From Ignavibacteriales bacterium (lineage in GTDB: Bacteria; Bacteroidota; Ignavibacteria; Ignavibacteriales; Ignavibacteriaceae), in assembly GCA_003538625.1 (NCBI GenBank), contig DPRR01000045.1, forward strand, positions 23,883-87,882: DNA of 64,000 bases, given 5' to 3'. The notes below the pieces were generated by a model. The model made no database searches. It was not told the origin of the DNA and was given only the letters and a program-made list of their open reading frames with translations. Made by a program: the position numbers and the translations under genes. Positions 34,530 through 44,287 of this stretch are shown piece after piece; positions within the stretch are counted from its first letter, which is position 1, and each line of letters opens with the position of its first letter.

Positions 34530-36155
34530 TTACTGCTTTTTGGACAGTGAAAAGTTTAAAGAAGCTTTAACAAATTCTCTAAACAGTGGATGCGCTTTAG
34601 TCGCTCTTGATTTAAGCTCGGGATGAAATTGACATGCAACAAACCATCTCTTATCCGGGAGTTCAATCATTTCAACTAATTCACGATCGGGTGAAAGTCC
34701 GGATAAAATTAATCCATTTTCCGTTAAAACATTTCTGAATTTATTGTTTACTTCGTATCTATGTCTATGACGCTCTGAAATATAACTGCTTTGATAAGCT
34801 TTATATGCTTGAGTCTTATCTTTAATGTTGCAAGGATAAGCGCCAAGCCTCATCGTTGCGCCCATATCTTTAATATTTTTTTGATCAGGCATTAAATCTA
34901 TTACGCTGAATTTATTCTTTTTAAATTCTGAACTGTGTGCATTTTTTATTCCGCAAACATTTCTTGCAAATTCTATAACAGCACACTGTAAACCTAAACA
35001 GATCCCTAAAAAAGGGATATCATTTTCGCGGGCATATTGAACTGCTTTTATTTTACCTTCAATGCCTCTCTCGCCAAAGCCACCGGGAACAAGTATTCCG
35101 CTTACTCCATTAAATAATTTTTCAGCTGATTCAGATTCAAGTGTTTCTGCACTGATAGGACGAACAATTACTTTGCATTTGTTCTCTGCACCGGCATGCA
35201 CAAAAGATTCCATAATACTTTTATAGGCATCCATATGCTCAACATATTTTCCGCATAGCGCTATCTCTACTTTTTCTTCCGAATTCTTTATGCCTTCAAC
35301 AAAATTTTCCCAATTTTCTATGTTTATTTTTTTATCCGGCAGATGTAGCCTTTCAAGAACTATCTGATCAAATTTTTCTTTATGCAATACTAATGGAACT
35401 TCGTAGATAGAGGAAGAATCATAATTTGATATAACGGCTTTTGATGCAACATTACAAAAAAGTGCAATCTTATCACGTAAATCTCTGCTTAATTTTTTTT
35501 CTGAACGGCAAATTAAAACATCAGGTTGAATTCCTAATTCGAGTAGATTTTTTACGCTGTGTTGTGTTGGTTTTGTTTTTACTTCACCTGCAGATGCAAT
35601 GTAAGGAACCAGTGTAACATGAATATTCATTGTATTTGCTCTTCCAAACTGAAGCATTAATTGTCTCATTGCTTCAAGGAAAGGTAAGCTTTCTATATCA
35701 CCAACTGTTCCACCGATTTCGCTTATTATTATGTCATATTCACCCAGTTCACTTAATTTAAGCATACGATTCTTAATTTCATCAGTAATATGAGGAATTA
35801 CCTGAACAGTAGCGCCTAAAAAATCTCCTCGTCTTTCCTTAGTAATAACCTCATAATAAATCTGACCGGTGGTTGTATTGTTAGCACGGGTCATATTTAC
35901 ATCAAGGAACCGCTCATAATGACCCAGATCCAGATCTGTTTCTGCTCCATCATCGGTAACATAAACTTCTCCATGCTGAAAAGGACTCATGGTTCCTGGA
36001 TCAACATTTATATAAGGATCAAATTTCTGGATGGTAACTCTGAAGCCGCGTTGTTTAAGAAGTAAACCGAGAGATGAGGCAGTAATTCCTTTGCCTAAAG
36101 ACGAAACTACACCGCCTGTAACGAAGATAAACTTAACTTTTTTTCGTGATGACAT
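34530..36155 (-). CDS. pyrG: CTP synthase
   Basis: A 541-residue CTP synthase. The amidoligase domain opens with FIFVTGGVVSSLGKGITASS and contains PYINVDPGTMSPFQHGEVYV. The C-terminal glutamine amidotransferase shows the nucleophile motif GICLGLQ, and HPEL near residue 512. It converts UTP to CTP. A TAnnTTTG-like promoter lies just upstream, suggesting it heads the nucleotide and cell-shape transcript. Confidence 0.98.
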   Translation of the reverse strand: MSSRKKVKFIFVTGGVVSSLGKGITASSLGLLLKQRGFRVTIQKFDPYINVDPGTMSPFQHGEVYVTDDGAETDLDLGHYERFLDVNMTRANNTTTGQIYYEVITKERRGDFLGATVQVIPHITDEIKNRMLKLSELGEYDIIISEIGGTVGDIESLPFLEAMRQLMLQFGRANTMNIHVTLVPYIASAGEVKTKPTQHSVKNLLELGIQPDVLICRSEKKLSRDLRDKIALFCNVASKAVISNYDSSSIYEVPLVLHKEKFDQIVLERLHLPDKKINIENWENFVEGIKNSEEKVEIALCGKYVEHMDAYKSIMESFVHAGAENKCKVIVRPISAETLESESAEKLFNGVSGILVPGGFGERGIEGKIKAVQYARENDIPFLGICLGLQCAVIEFARNVCGIKNAHSSEFKKNKFSVIDLMPDQKNIKDMGATMRLGAYPCNIKDKTQAYKAYQSSYISERHRHRYEVNNKFRNVLTENGLILSGLSPDRELVEMIELPDKRWFVACQFHPELKSRATKAHPLFREFVKASLNFSLSKKQ

Positions 36156-36173
36156 TTTACTTTTTTTTGCCCT

Positions 36174-36205
36174 GAAATATAGAGTTACATGCTAAGATTT
36201 CCAAT
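36174..36205 (-). promoter_or_regulatory. promoter candidate upstream of pyrG
   Basis: On the minus strand, ATTG (36202-36205) is 20 bases from TATATTTC (36174-36181), one mismatch from TAnnTTTG, 18 bp before the start codon. Confidence 0.4.
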
Positions 36206-36231
36206 CTGATTTATGTCTAAATCAAAATTTA

Positions 36232-38670
36232 TTAATTAATTTTTAGTATCACCATCGTCATGTCATCGTGCTGCTTAACTTTTCCGATAAAATTATTTAC
36301 ATCATCTATCATTTTTTCCTGAATTTCAGACGCTGATAAATAATTACAGGATTTTGCTATGCTTATCATTCTTTCCATTCCATATTCATCCCCTTTTCTG
36401 TTAACAGCTTCTGTAAATCCATCAGTATAAAAAATAAATGTTTTGCCCGATTCAATTGCTTCATTTGATTCAGTTATTATTTTACCGAATAGATCCCCTT
36501 TTTCTAATCCTAGTGCCATGCCTCTGGGGCTAATTAAATTTACATTTCCGGAATTATCATGATAAATTACAGGATTGTGTCCTGCACGAGCAATTTTAAT
36601 TACATTGTTTTCTAAATCTATAACTGCATAAATCATCGAAATGAATCTCCCTCTTTCAACATTTTCATAAAAAAGTTCATTCATTTTGGTAAGTACTTCT
36701 GCGGGAGAATCAGTATGCTTTGCAATTGCTTTTAGAAATCCCTTGGTCAATGTCATATAAAAAGCAGCCTGCGTTCCTTTGCCTGAAACATCTCCGATTA
36801 TTATTCCAAGCTTGTTCTTTTCTAGTTGAATAAAATCATAGTAATCACCTCCAACCTCAAAAGCAGGAATACAAATTGATGCGATGTCCAAACCATTTAA
36901 ACGTGGATTTTCCTTAGGCAAAAAACTCATTTGGACATGACGGGCAACATCAAGCTCTCTTTGCAGTCTTTGTCTCTCAGTAATGTTCTCAACAAATTTT
37001 GGAGTAATCGAATCGTAGTCTGTGAATTTATCTTTTCGGAGAATAAAAATTATTGATATTATAATCAGTATCAGACAAATAATAAGAATAAAGTACCACC
37101 CATTTCTTAAACTGGAATCATCAAAGAAAGCAAACTCTGAGGCTTTAAGAAAAAATTTAAAAAGTAAATAAGATAAAAAAGTCGAAAGTAAATCATATTT
37201 TACCAGAATTAAGCTTAAAATAATTCCAATAATAAGATTGATCGGGATAGCTACAGTAAGCGGAGAAACATTTGACGGAACTAATAAGGCCCAGGTAAAA
37301 CCGCTTGCAATTATAAAAATTATATCATTACTTATATAGCGTTTGATGGCAGCCGAAAGGAACATGAAAAATGCGACAACAAGAATTCCATTTGCATTAA
37401 ATACTCCCAAAAAAATACTCAATAATGGAAATTTTGAAAGGATATGAGATTGTGAAATAAAATTATCACCTCTAAAAACCACATTAGAGTAATTACTTAT
37501 AACAAAAAGTAAAAGTATAAAAACTGCAGATAGACCTAAACCAAATGCAATACTGTTAATTATTGATTTTCCGATAACAGAATGGACAAATTTTCTGTGA
37601 TATAATAAATCCAGTGAAAGAAACTTCTTATTCCATATTTCCCTGAAAATCGTTTCACTAACAGTCCATAAAATTATTGCAGCTCCCCCCATAAAAATTC
37701 CACCTAGCAATAGACCAAGTAAAAGCGAGAATTCAAAAGTATTGGTTCTTTCCAGTAATTCTTTGAGTAAAAACGATATCAGTACAAATATGCCAAAAAT
37801 AATTGCATGCTTAAATCCGACCTCATAAGCTCTGAATCGTTTGAAACCGACAATAATAACTGAAAGAATGATTATTAAAGTAAATATAATTGTTGAGGCT
37901 ACCTCAAAAACATCAGTCTCCGCTTTTTTATATTCATCAGGTAATATTATCTGAATATTAAAATTTGCAAGTTTATTACCTTGAACCTGTGCCTTTAAAG
38001 AATAGTTTAAATGAGTGTTAGATTTGGTTTCCCATATAAAATTATGAATAACTTGTGTTGCTTTATTGATGCTTTCTGATTCTTTAAAATAAAATGTATT
38101 AACATTTGAAACGTTATTTGTATGAAGTGTATCATCTACAAATAGTATATCATCTCTAAGCTGCTTAATAAAATTCGTTGCAATGTTTTTTGCTTCGTCA
38201 GAGTTTAAAGATTTTTTAATTGATGAATCCGGAATTGTTTCTTCGAAGCTGATTAAATTACCATCATCTAAAATTTCCAAGCGAAACTTTGATTTGTTAA
38301 AGTTATTATTCTCTTCATTGTTCGATGAAACTGTAATGCCATCATTTGAATTTGCTGATTGACTAACCGACCAATAATACGCAGCTCCGGATTTTCTTAA
38401 GATTGAATTTGCTTTATCCAGTTTATAATCTGAATTAATCCATTTTACAAAATCCTTATTAGTTTCAAAATTTATATTAAGTTTGTCTTTATCAAACAGT
38501 ACCCCGGCTTTAGTAAGATATTCTATAGATTTTTTTTGAATTGATTCTCTATTGTTTTCAACGCTAAGTCCGCCAAATGGATGGTATTCGGGAATCAGTA
38601 AATAAAGAATAAAAATTGAAGTTATAAAAACAATTATCGGGATAGTGATAGGTCTTAATTTATCTATCAT
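36232..38670 (-). CDS. membrane-bound SpoIIE/PP2C-type serine phosphatase
   Basis: An 812-residue protein. One N-terminal membrane helix (about 6-28) precedes an extracytoplasmic region of roughly 200 residues. About eight further membrane helices follow, then a cytoplasmic PP2C/SpoIIE-like domain (about 575-810). Its metal and catalytic motifs are visible: QMSFLPKENP, GGDYYDF, GDVSGKGTQAAF, GHNP and FYTDGFTEA. RsbU/SpoIIE-type enzymes dephosphorylate anti-sigma-factor antagonists. No anti-sigma or antagonist gene is adjacent, so the partner is unknown. Confidence 0.85.
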   Translation of the reverse strand: MIDKLRPITIPIIVFITSIFILYLLIPEYHPFGGLSVENNRESIQKKSIEYLTKAGVLFDKDKLNINFETNKDFVKWINSDYKLDKANSILRKSGAAYYWSVSQSANSNDGITVSSNNEENNNFNKSKFRLEILDDGNLISFEETIPDSSIKKSLNSDEAKNIATNFIKQLRDDILFVDDTLHTNNVSNVNTFYFKESESINKATQVIHNFIWETKSNTHLNYSLKAQVQGNKLANFNIQIILPDEYKKAETDVFEVASTIIFTLIIILSVIIVGFKRFRAYEVGFKHAIIFGIFVLISFLLKELLERTNTFEFSLLLGLLLGGIFMGGAAIILWTVSETIFREIWNKKFLSLDLLYHRKFVHSVIGKSIINSIAFGLGLSAVFILLLFVISNYSNVVFRGDNFISQSHILSKFPLLSIFLGVFNANGILVVAFFMFLSAAIKRYISNDIIFIIASGFTWALLVPSNVSPLTVAIPINLIIGIILSLILVKYDLLSTFLSYLLFKFFLKASEFAFFDDSSLRNGWYFILIICLILIIISIIFILRKDKFTDYDSITPKFVENITERQRLQRELDVARHVQMSFLPKENPRLNGLDIASICIPAFEVGGDYYDFIQLEKNKLGIIIGDVSGKGTQAAFYMTLTKGFLKAIAKHTDSPAEVLTKMNELFYENVERGRFISMIYAVIDLENNVIKIARAGHNPVIYHDNSGNVNLISPRGMALGLEKGDLFGKIITESNEAIESGKTFIFYTDGFTEAVNRKGDEYGMERMISIAKSCNYLSASEIQEKMIDDVNNFIGKVKQHDDMTMVILKIN

Positions 38671-38791
38671 AATTATGCTTTTAATTCGATTAAAAAATCG
38701 CTAACTAATTATACAAATAAAGTATATTTTTAAACACAATAATAGAACAAATTTTCATTTAAAGTAACAGTTTCAAATTGCAGAGTGACGA

Positions 38792-40372
38792 TTGCTTAAT
38801 AAAATTTTAATTTTCTTATCATCAATTTTTATTGGTTTTATAATTTTCACATCGGCTGTGGTTGCACAGGATACTACTCAAAGTTTGGCATTCAAAAAAA
38901 ACAAACCTTTTAGAAATAACCCATATTTTTACCAGCCGGATTTATCTTACCAGATTTTGCAGCAGTTTAGATTAGTTCAGATTGCAAATAGTGGTGATCC
39001 ATTAGCACAGCATGAATTAGGATTGAGGTTACTAACCGGCGAAGGAATAGCAGCCGATACCGCGATGGCAGTTTACTGGATAAAAAAAGCGGCTTCTCAA
39101 AAACTAACATCAGCACTTTATAACTATGGTATAATGCTTATTAACGGCTGGGGTACTGATTGGAATCCTTTTGCTGCATACGAAAATTTTTTAAAAGCCG
39201 CTGAATCAGGAATGAGCCAGGCGCAATATGTTGTTGGAATATTACACACAGATAATCTCATCGTTCCCCGCGATTGGAATAAAGCTTACTATTGGATAAA
39301 AAAAGCAAATGAGGGAGGGTATGAACCGGCAAAAGAAGTACTGCAAGAACTCTCCTCCAAGGTTTCTGTGGCATTTAAAGATTCTGTCAATCAGGATAAA
39401 TTTAAATTGTCTCTGGATAATTTTAGTAAAGACGATAAAAGTGATTCAAAAATACAGCCTTCAGCCGGATTAGTTTTTATAGATTTTGATATGCTTTCTG
39501 ATAGCGTGCGTGAGATTTCTGATGAAATGTTAATATCAGATCTAAAACATCTGGACCTGGTTTTGGTTTCGGATTCTTTATTAATTAAAAATGATTCATC
39601 ACTTACTTCTTTTTTTGATAATGCAAAAATTAAAGTATTGCATAAACTTGCTGAGGATGGAAGTCATGAAGCCCAAACTATTTTAGGAAAACTTTATGCT
39701 GATGGGAATTTTTTGAGGCAAAATAAATTATCCGCTGCCGAGTATTATATACGTGCAACAATATTGGATTCACCACGTGCAGCTTATTTGTTATGGAAAC
39801 TAATACGTGAAAAAGATTTTTATATCACACTAAATGATGCGGTACAAATTGGTGATGCAACTGCCCAATTTGTTTGGTATGGTTTGCAAAAACTTGGATA
39901 CGATAATCGTTTAACAGAAAAGGATGCAATTGATCTGTTGGAAAAATCTTCTTTGCAAAATCATATTCCTGCATTAATTGAACTTGGTTTTAATTACTTT
40001 ACCGGCAAGTATGTTAAAATTGATAGGCAAAAAGGATTAGCCTATTGGCAGCAAGCAGTAAAGTTAAAAAGTAACGAAGCAGAATTACGTATAGTTACTT
40101 CTAAAATATTTGAACAAGATAATAATTACGATTTGAAAAGTGATATTTCATTTCTTGAAAAAGCAGAAAGCAATGGCTCAATTCTGGCACAGTTCACTTT
40201 GGGATATTGTTTTGAAAACGGTATTGGTGTAAAAAAGAATTTGCCTGACGCTGTTAAATATTATCGGGCGGCTGCTCAGCGCGGGAATCAATTTGCATAT
40301 AAGCAGCTTAAGCGCCTTTATGATAGTTTAAGACCACCGGAAAAAGCATTTGATGTTGATATAATAAAATAA
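38792..40372 (+). CDS. exported Sel1-repeat protein
   Basis: A 526-residue protein starting at TTG, with an N-terminal signal peptide (about 1-24). At least six Sel1-like (SLR) repeats are recognisable, for example AQHELGLRLLTGEGIAADTA, AQTILGKLYADG and AQFTLGYCFENGIGVKKN. SLR solenoids act as scaffolds. It is divergent from the phosphatase gene and is followed by the aminotransferase gene without a gap. Confidence 0.82.
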   Translation: MLNKILIFLSSIFIGFIIFTSAVVAQDTTQSLAFKKNKPFRNNPYFYQPDLSYQILQQFRLVQIANSGDPLAQHELGLRLLTGEGIAADTAMAVYWIKKAASQKLTSALYNYGIMLINGWGTDWNPFAAYENFLKAAESGMSQAQYVVGILHTDNLIVPRDWNKAYYWIKKANEGGYEPAKEVLQELSSKVSVAFKDSVNQDKFKLSLDNFSKDDKSDSKIQPSAGLVFIDFDMLSDSVREISDEMLISDLKHLDLVLVSDSLLIKNDSSLTSFFDNAKIKVLHKLAEDGSHEAQTILGKLYADGNFLRQNKLSAAEYYIRATILDSPRAAYLLWKLIREKDFYITLNDAVQIGDATAQFVWYGLQKLGYDNRLTEKDAIDLLEKSSLQNHIPALIELGFNYFTGKYVKIDRQKGLAYWQQAVKLKSNEAELRIVTSKIFEQDNNYDLKSDISFLEKAESNGSILAQFTLGYCFENGIGVKKNLPDAVKYYRAAAQRGNQFAYKQLKRLYDSLRPPEKAFDVDIIK

Positions 40373-40387
40373 TTGAATAATGAACAA

Positions 40388-41527
40388 ATGATAAATTCAA
40401 AACTTCCGGAAGTTGGTACAAGTATTTTTGCAGTCATGTCCAAAATGGCAAATGATTTTAATGCAATAAATCTTTCACAAGGATTTCCGGACTTTAATTG
40501 CTCTAATGAATTGATCGAACTCGTTCATCATTTTATGAAATCAGGTTTTAATCAATACGCACCAATGCCTGGTACACAAGAGCTTAGAAGACAAATATCC
40601 TTAAAAGTAAAAAAAAATTATGGACGAGATTATAATATAGAAAATGAAATAACAGTAACGGCAGGTGCCACACAGGCATTGTACGCAGCATTTTCTTCAA
40701 TTGTAAATCCCGGTGATGAAGTTATAATATTTGAACCCGCATACGATTCTTATGTCCCGGCAATAATTGCAAATGGTGGTATTCCAGTCTCAATTAAACT
40801 TGATGCTAACACCTATAGTATTCCATGGGATAAAGTTGTGAAATCAATAAATAAAAAAACAAGATGTATAGTTTTTAATTCGCCTCATAATCCAACCGGT
40901 ACTATCCTAACTGAAAATGATATTTTACGATTAATTGAAATCATTAGAGAGACAAATATTTTTTTGGTAAGCGACGAAGTTTATGAGCATATTATATTTG
41001 ATAAAAACAATCATTTGAGTTTTTCTAAATATGATGAGCTTGCAAAAAGAAGTTTTGTAATTTCATCGTTCGGAAAAACATTTCATACCACAGGCTGGAA
41101 GATTGGATACTGCTGCGCCCCTGAATATCTTACTAAAGAATTCCGGAAATTCCATCAGTTTATTGTGTTTGCCGTAAATACACCTATACAATTAGCCATT
41201 GCTGAATTTCTAAAAAACGAAAAAAATATTTATTCACTACCGGACTTTTATCAATCCAAAAGAAATCTATTTGCCTCTATGCTTAATGATTCAAAATTTA
41301 TTATCAGAAAATGTGATGGAACATATTTTCAGCTTTTGGATTATTCCAAAATTTCCGATAAAAATGATTTGGAGTTTTCAGAATATTTGACAAAAGAAGT
41401 CGGCGTCGCAGTCATTCCACTGTCTCCATTTTATAAAAATGGAAGTAGTGAAAAACTTATTCGTGTATGTTTTGCAAAAAATGATAATGTACTAAAACTT
41501 GCAGCTAAAAAATTATCAAAGGTTTAA
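40388..41527 (+). CDS. class I/II PLP aminotransferase, methionine/kynurenine type (YbdL-like)
   Basis: A PLP enzyme of the fold-type I aminotransferase family, about 379 residues from the ATG at 40388 (a TTG at 40373 is an alternative start). It shows the N-terminal LPEVGTSIFAVMS motif, INLSQGFPDF, NSPHNPTG, VSDEVYEHI and the PLP lysine in SSFGKTFHTTGWKIGY. These are typical of YbdL-like methionine or kynurenine aminotransferases. Amino acid specificity is not proven by the motifs. Confidence 0.88.
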   Translation: MINSKLPEVGTSIFAVMSKMANDFNAINLSQGFPDFNCSNELIELVHHFMKSGFNQYAPMPGTQELRRQISLKVKKNYGRDYNIENEITVTAGATQALYAAFSSIVNPGDEVIIFEPAYDSYVPAIIANGGIPVSIKLDANTYSIPWDKVVKSINKKTRCIVFNSPHNPTGTILTENDILRLIEIIRETNIFLVSDEVYEHIIFDKNNHLSFSKYDELAKRSFVISSFGKTFHTTGWKIGYCCAPEYLTKEFRKFHQFIVFAVNTPIQLAIAEFLKNEKNIYSLPDFYQSKRNLFASMLNDSKFIIRKCDGTYFQLLDYSKISDKNDLEFSEYLTKEVGVAVIPLSPFYKNGSSEKLIRVCFAKNDNVLKLAAKKLSKV

Positions 41528-41533
41528 CTATAA

Positions 41534-42538
41534 ATGGAAACCACATTTCAAAATTTAAATCAGATTAAAATTAGAAAACGCGCCGCAATAATTTCGCTTA
41601 TTGTAGGATTCAGTATGTTCATATTTAAGATTGGAGCATACTTAATAACCGGTTCAGCAGCAATTTTTTCCGATGCAGCAGAATCTGTAGTGCACGTAAT
41701 GGCAACATCGATGGCTCTGTACAGTATTATTTTAAGCTCCAGACCAGCGGATGAATCTCACCCGTACGGACATGGAAATGTAGAATATTTTTCTGCCGGT
41801 ATTGAGGGTTTACTGATAGCCGTAGCTGCAATATTTATAATCTATGAAGGTGTGATCGCGATAATCGCAGGACCCGAACTTAAGCAATTGGGAATAGGTG
41901 CAGTTGTAATAACATTTGCTTCAATTATTAATCTTTTGCTTGGAAATTTTCTTATTCGAACCGGTAAAAAAACTAATTCCTTAACTTTGGTTGCTGATGG
42001 AAAGCATGTTCTGACTGACTCCATTACAAGTTTTGGTGTTATCGTAGCAATAGTTCTTGTTATTATAACGGATATTCAGATACTTGATCCAATAATCGCA
42101 ATACTAATTGCGTTAAATATTTTGTTTACGGGGTGGAAATTAATCCGCGAATCAATCGGGGGTTTAATGAATGAAGTAAAACCGGAATTATTAAAAAAAT
42201 TATCAGACAAATTAATTTCTATTAAAAAAAATTATTGGATCGATATTCACGAATTAAGATTTTGGCAATCCGGTGATAAAGTATTTATTGATTTTCATTT
42301 GATTTTACCTTACTACTTTAATATTAAACAATCACACGAAGAAGAAAATGTAATTGAAGCCGAATTGCAAAAGGATTTTTCAAATGCAGATTTGAAGATA
42401 CATCTTGATTATTGTGTGCCGGAATTATGCAAATATTGTAATTATATGCAGTGCCAGGTTAGAAGTGAAGAACATACTAAATCGATTAGCTGGAATATTA
42501 ATAAATTAATTGGTCTTCCGATTTACAAACAGAATTAA
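41534..42538 (+). CDS. cation diffusion facilitator transporter
   Basis: A 334-residue CDF family protein with six predicted membrane helices and the expected SHPYGHGNVEY loop (about 75-85). The usual first metal-site pair appears as Glu50-x3-His54 rather than the common Asp/His-x3-Asp, with His158-x3-Asp162 as the second pair. The C-terminus has a cysteine cluster, C-x4-C-x2-C-x4-C (294, 299, 302, 307). It exports divalent metals; which metal is unclear. Confidence 0.88.
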   Translation: METTFQNLNQIKIRKRAAIISLIVGFSMFIFKIGAYLITGSAAIFSDAAESVVHVMATSMALYSIILSSRPADESHPYGHGNVEYFSAGIEGLLIAVAAIFIIYEGVIAIIAGPELKQLGIGAVVITFASIINLLLGNFLIRTGKKTNSLTLVADGKHVLTDSITSFGVIVAIVLVIITDIQILDPIIAILIALNILFTGWKLIRESIGGLMNEVKPELLKKLSDKLISIKKNYWIDIHELRFWQSGDKVFIDFHLILPYYFNIKQSHEEENVIEAELQKDFSNADLKIHLDYCVPELCKYCNYMQCQVRSEEHTKSISWNINKLIGLPIYKQN

Positions 42539-42557
42539 AAATGATCCAAAGGATAAC

Positions 42558-43772
42558 CTATTTTATTTCATCAGGATCTGTAACCTGAGTTAAAATTAAT
42601 AAGCCGACTATAAAGAAAAATCCGATAGAGATGATTGCAAGTCGTTGATCCCCTGATAAAAAACTTACCAATCCAAAAACTAAAGGACCAATAACAGCGG
42701 AACTTTTCCCAAAAAAAGAATAGAATCCAAAAAATTCAGTTTTCTTTTCAGGAGGTGTAAGTTTGCTCATCATGCTTCTGCTTGTAGATTGACTTGACCC
42801 CATCGCTGCCCCTGCAATTAATCCTACAACGTAAAATCCTGTTTTATCCTGCACTAAATATGCAATCAGCACCGTTATCATCCACATCACAAGCGTAATC
42901 ATTATTGTTTTTTTCTGCCCTATCGAATCAGCTATTATTCCCAGTACAACCGAACCGGCAATTGCTGTAGTTTGAACTGTTAAAAAAAAGATTAACAATT
43001 CAGTTTCAGAAAAACCTAATGTTGTACTTGCATAGTTGCCCGAGAAAAAAATAATAGTATTTACGCCCTCTATATAAAAGAAATATGCTAATAAAAAAGT
43101 TGCAAGATTTTTATAATTCTTTAAATGGGATAATGTATTCCATACTCTTGATACGCCAATTGTAAAATAAGATTCGTGTTCAATTACTTTCTTTCTATTA
43201 TCCTTTAAATAAATAAATAATGGTAAAGAAAAGATCAGAAAAAAAAGTGCGGAAACCGGAAATGATTCTTTTATCATCTCCGCTTGAATAAAAGGATATA
43301 TAATTGCAAGCGTTGCAAGCGAACCTAAATAACCCATTGCAAATCCGTAACCGCTGACTCTTCCATAATTTTTGGGTTCTGTTATTTCAGGAAGAAAAGA
43401 ATCATAAAAAACCAGACCGGCTTCAAATCCTACGTTAGCAAGAATGAAGATTAAAACACCCATAAAAATGTTTCCGCTTCCGATAAAAAACAGGGATGAT
43501 GTAGCTACAATACAAAGCAGCGTAAAAAATAATAAGAATCTTTTTTTCCCTGCTGAATAATCAGCAATCGCACCAAGAATTGGGGAGATGATTGCAGTAA
43601 TTATCATAGCAATGCTGGTACCTAATGACCAATATAGATCACCAATCGGTTGACCTTGCGCTACAACTTTTTTAAAATATACTGCATAAAGAAATGTGAC
43701 AACTACAATCGAAAATGAAGTGTTTGCAAAATCGAAAAGCGTCCAGATAAATATTTTTTTTTTGCCCGTCAT
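42558..43772 (-). CDS. MFS transporter, UMF1 (Atg22-like) family
   Basis: A 404-residue permease with about 12 membrane helices. The N-terminal WTLFDFANTSFSIVVVTFLY motif is characteristic of the UMF1/Atg22-like family, whose substrates are mostly unknown. The ATG at 43772 overlaps the nusB stop by one base (TGATG), a better start than the TTG at 43775. Confidence 0.88.
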   Translation of the reverse strand: MTGKKKIFIWTLFDFANTSFSIVVVTFLYAVYFKKVVAQGQPIGDLYWSLGTSIAMIITAIISPILGAIADYSAGKKRFLLFFTLLCIVATSSLFFIGSGNIFMGVLIFILANVGFEAGLVFYDSFLPEITEPKNYGRVSGYGFAMGYLGSLATLAIIYPFIQAEMIKESFPVSALFFLIFSLPLFIYLKDNRKKVIEHESYFTIGVSRVWNTLSHLKNYKNLATFLLAYFFYIEGVNTIIFFSGNYASTTLGFSETELLIFFLTVQTTAIAGSVVLGIIADSIGQKKTIMITLVMWMITVLIAYLVQDKTGFYVVGLIAGAAMGSSQSTSRSMMSKLTPPEKKTEFFGFYSFFGKSSAVIGPLVFGLVSFLSGDQRLAIISIGFFFIVGLLILTQVTDPDEIK

Positions 43773-44260
43773 CAATGAGTTTTAGGGCGGTTTTTAGTTA
43801 CTGTTTCGTCAACCAATCCCCTGCCTGTTTTAACTAATCTACCGGAATTTTTTTCATCAGCAAGTATTGCATCCAGAATACCATTTATAAATTTACCGCT
43901 GCCCGCAGTACTAAATTCTTTAGCAATTTCAATTGCTTCGTTTATGGAAACTTTTGGCGGAATATCTGGGAAATGCATCAGTTCGCAAATCGTCATCCTT
44001 AAAAGTATTTTATCGATTAGAGCAATACGTCCCATCTCCCAATTGTTGACCCGTTCTTCAATTTTACTATCAAGTTCTTTTTTATTTATTAAAACACGAT
44101 TCACAAGATCTTCACCAAATTTTCTATCGTGTGCGTCATCGATCTCACCAAACATACTTTGAGTAAGAGCCATTAAATTTTCATTATTCATTTCATATGC
44201 ATAAAGTATCTGCAAAACTTTTTCTCTTACAATTCTTCTCTTAAAACCTGCTGACATCAT
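43772..44260 (-). CDS. nusB: transcription antitermination factor NusB
   Basis: A 162-residue NusB. The all-helical N-terminal RRIVREKVLQILYAYEMN motif and the later NEAIEIAKEFSTAGSGKFING motif are present. NusB binds boxA RNA with NusE to support rRNA transcription. Two consecutive ATGs lie behind a GGGAG site; the second (44257) has the better spacing. Confidence 0.95.
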   Translation of the reverse strand: MMSAGFKRRIVREKVLQILYAYEMNNENLMALTQSMFGEIDDAHDRKFGEDLVNRVLINKKELDSKIEERVNNWEMGRIALIDKILLRMTICELMHFPDIPPKVSINEAIEIAKEFSTAGSGKFINGILDAILADEKNSGRLVKTGRGLVDETVTKNRPKTH

Positions 44261-44287
44261 ATACTCCCGAGAATTTGTTTGTATAAA

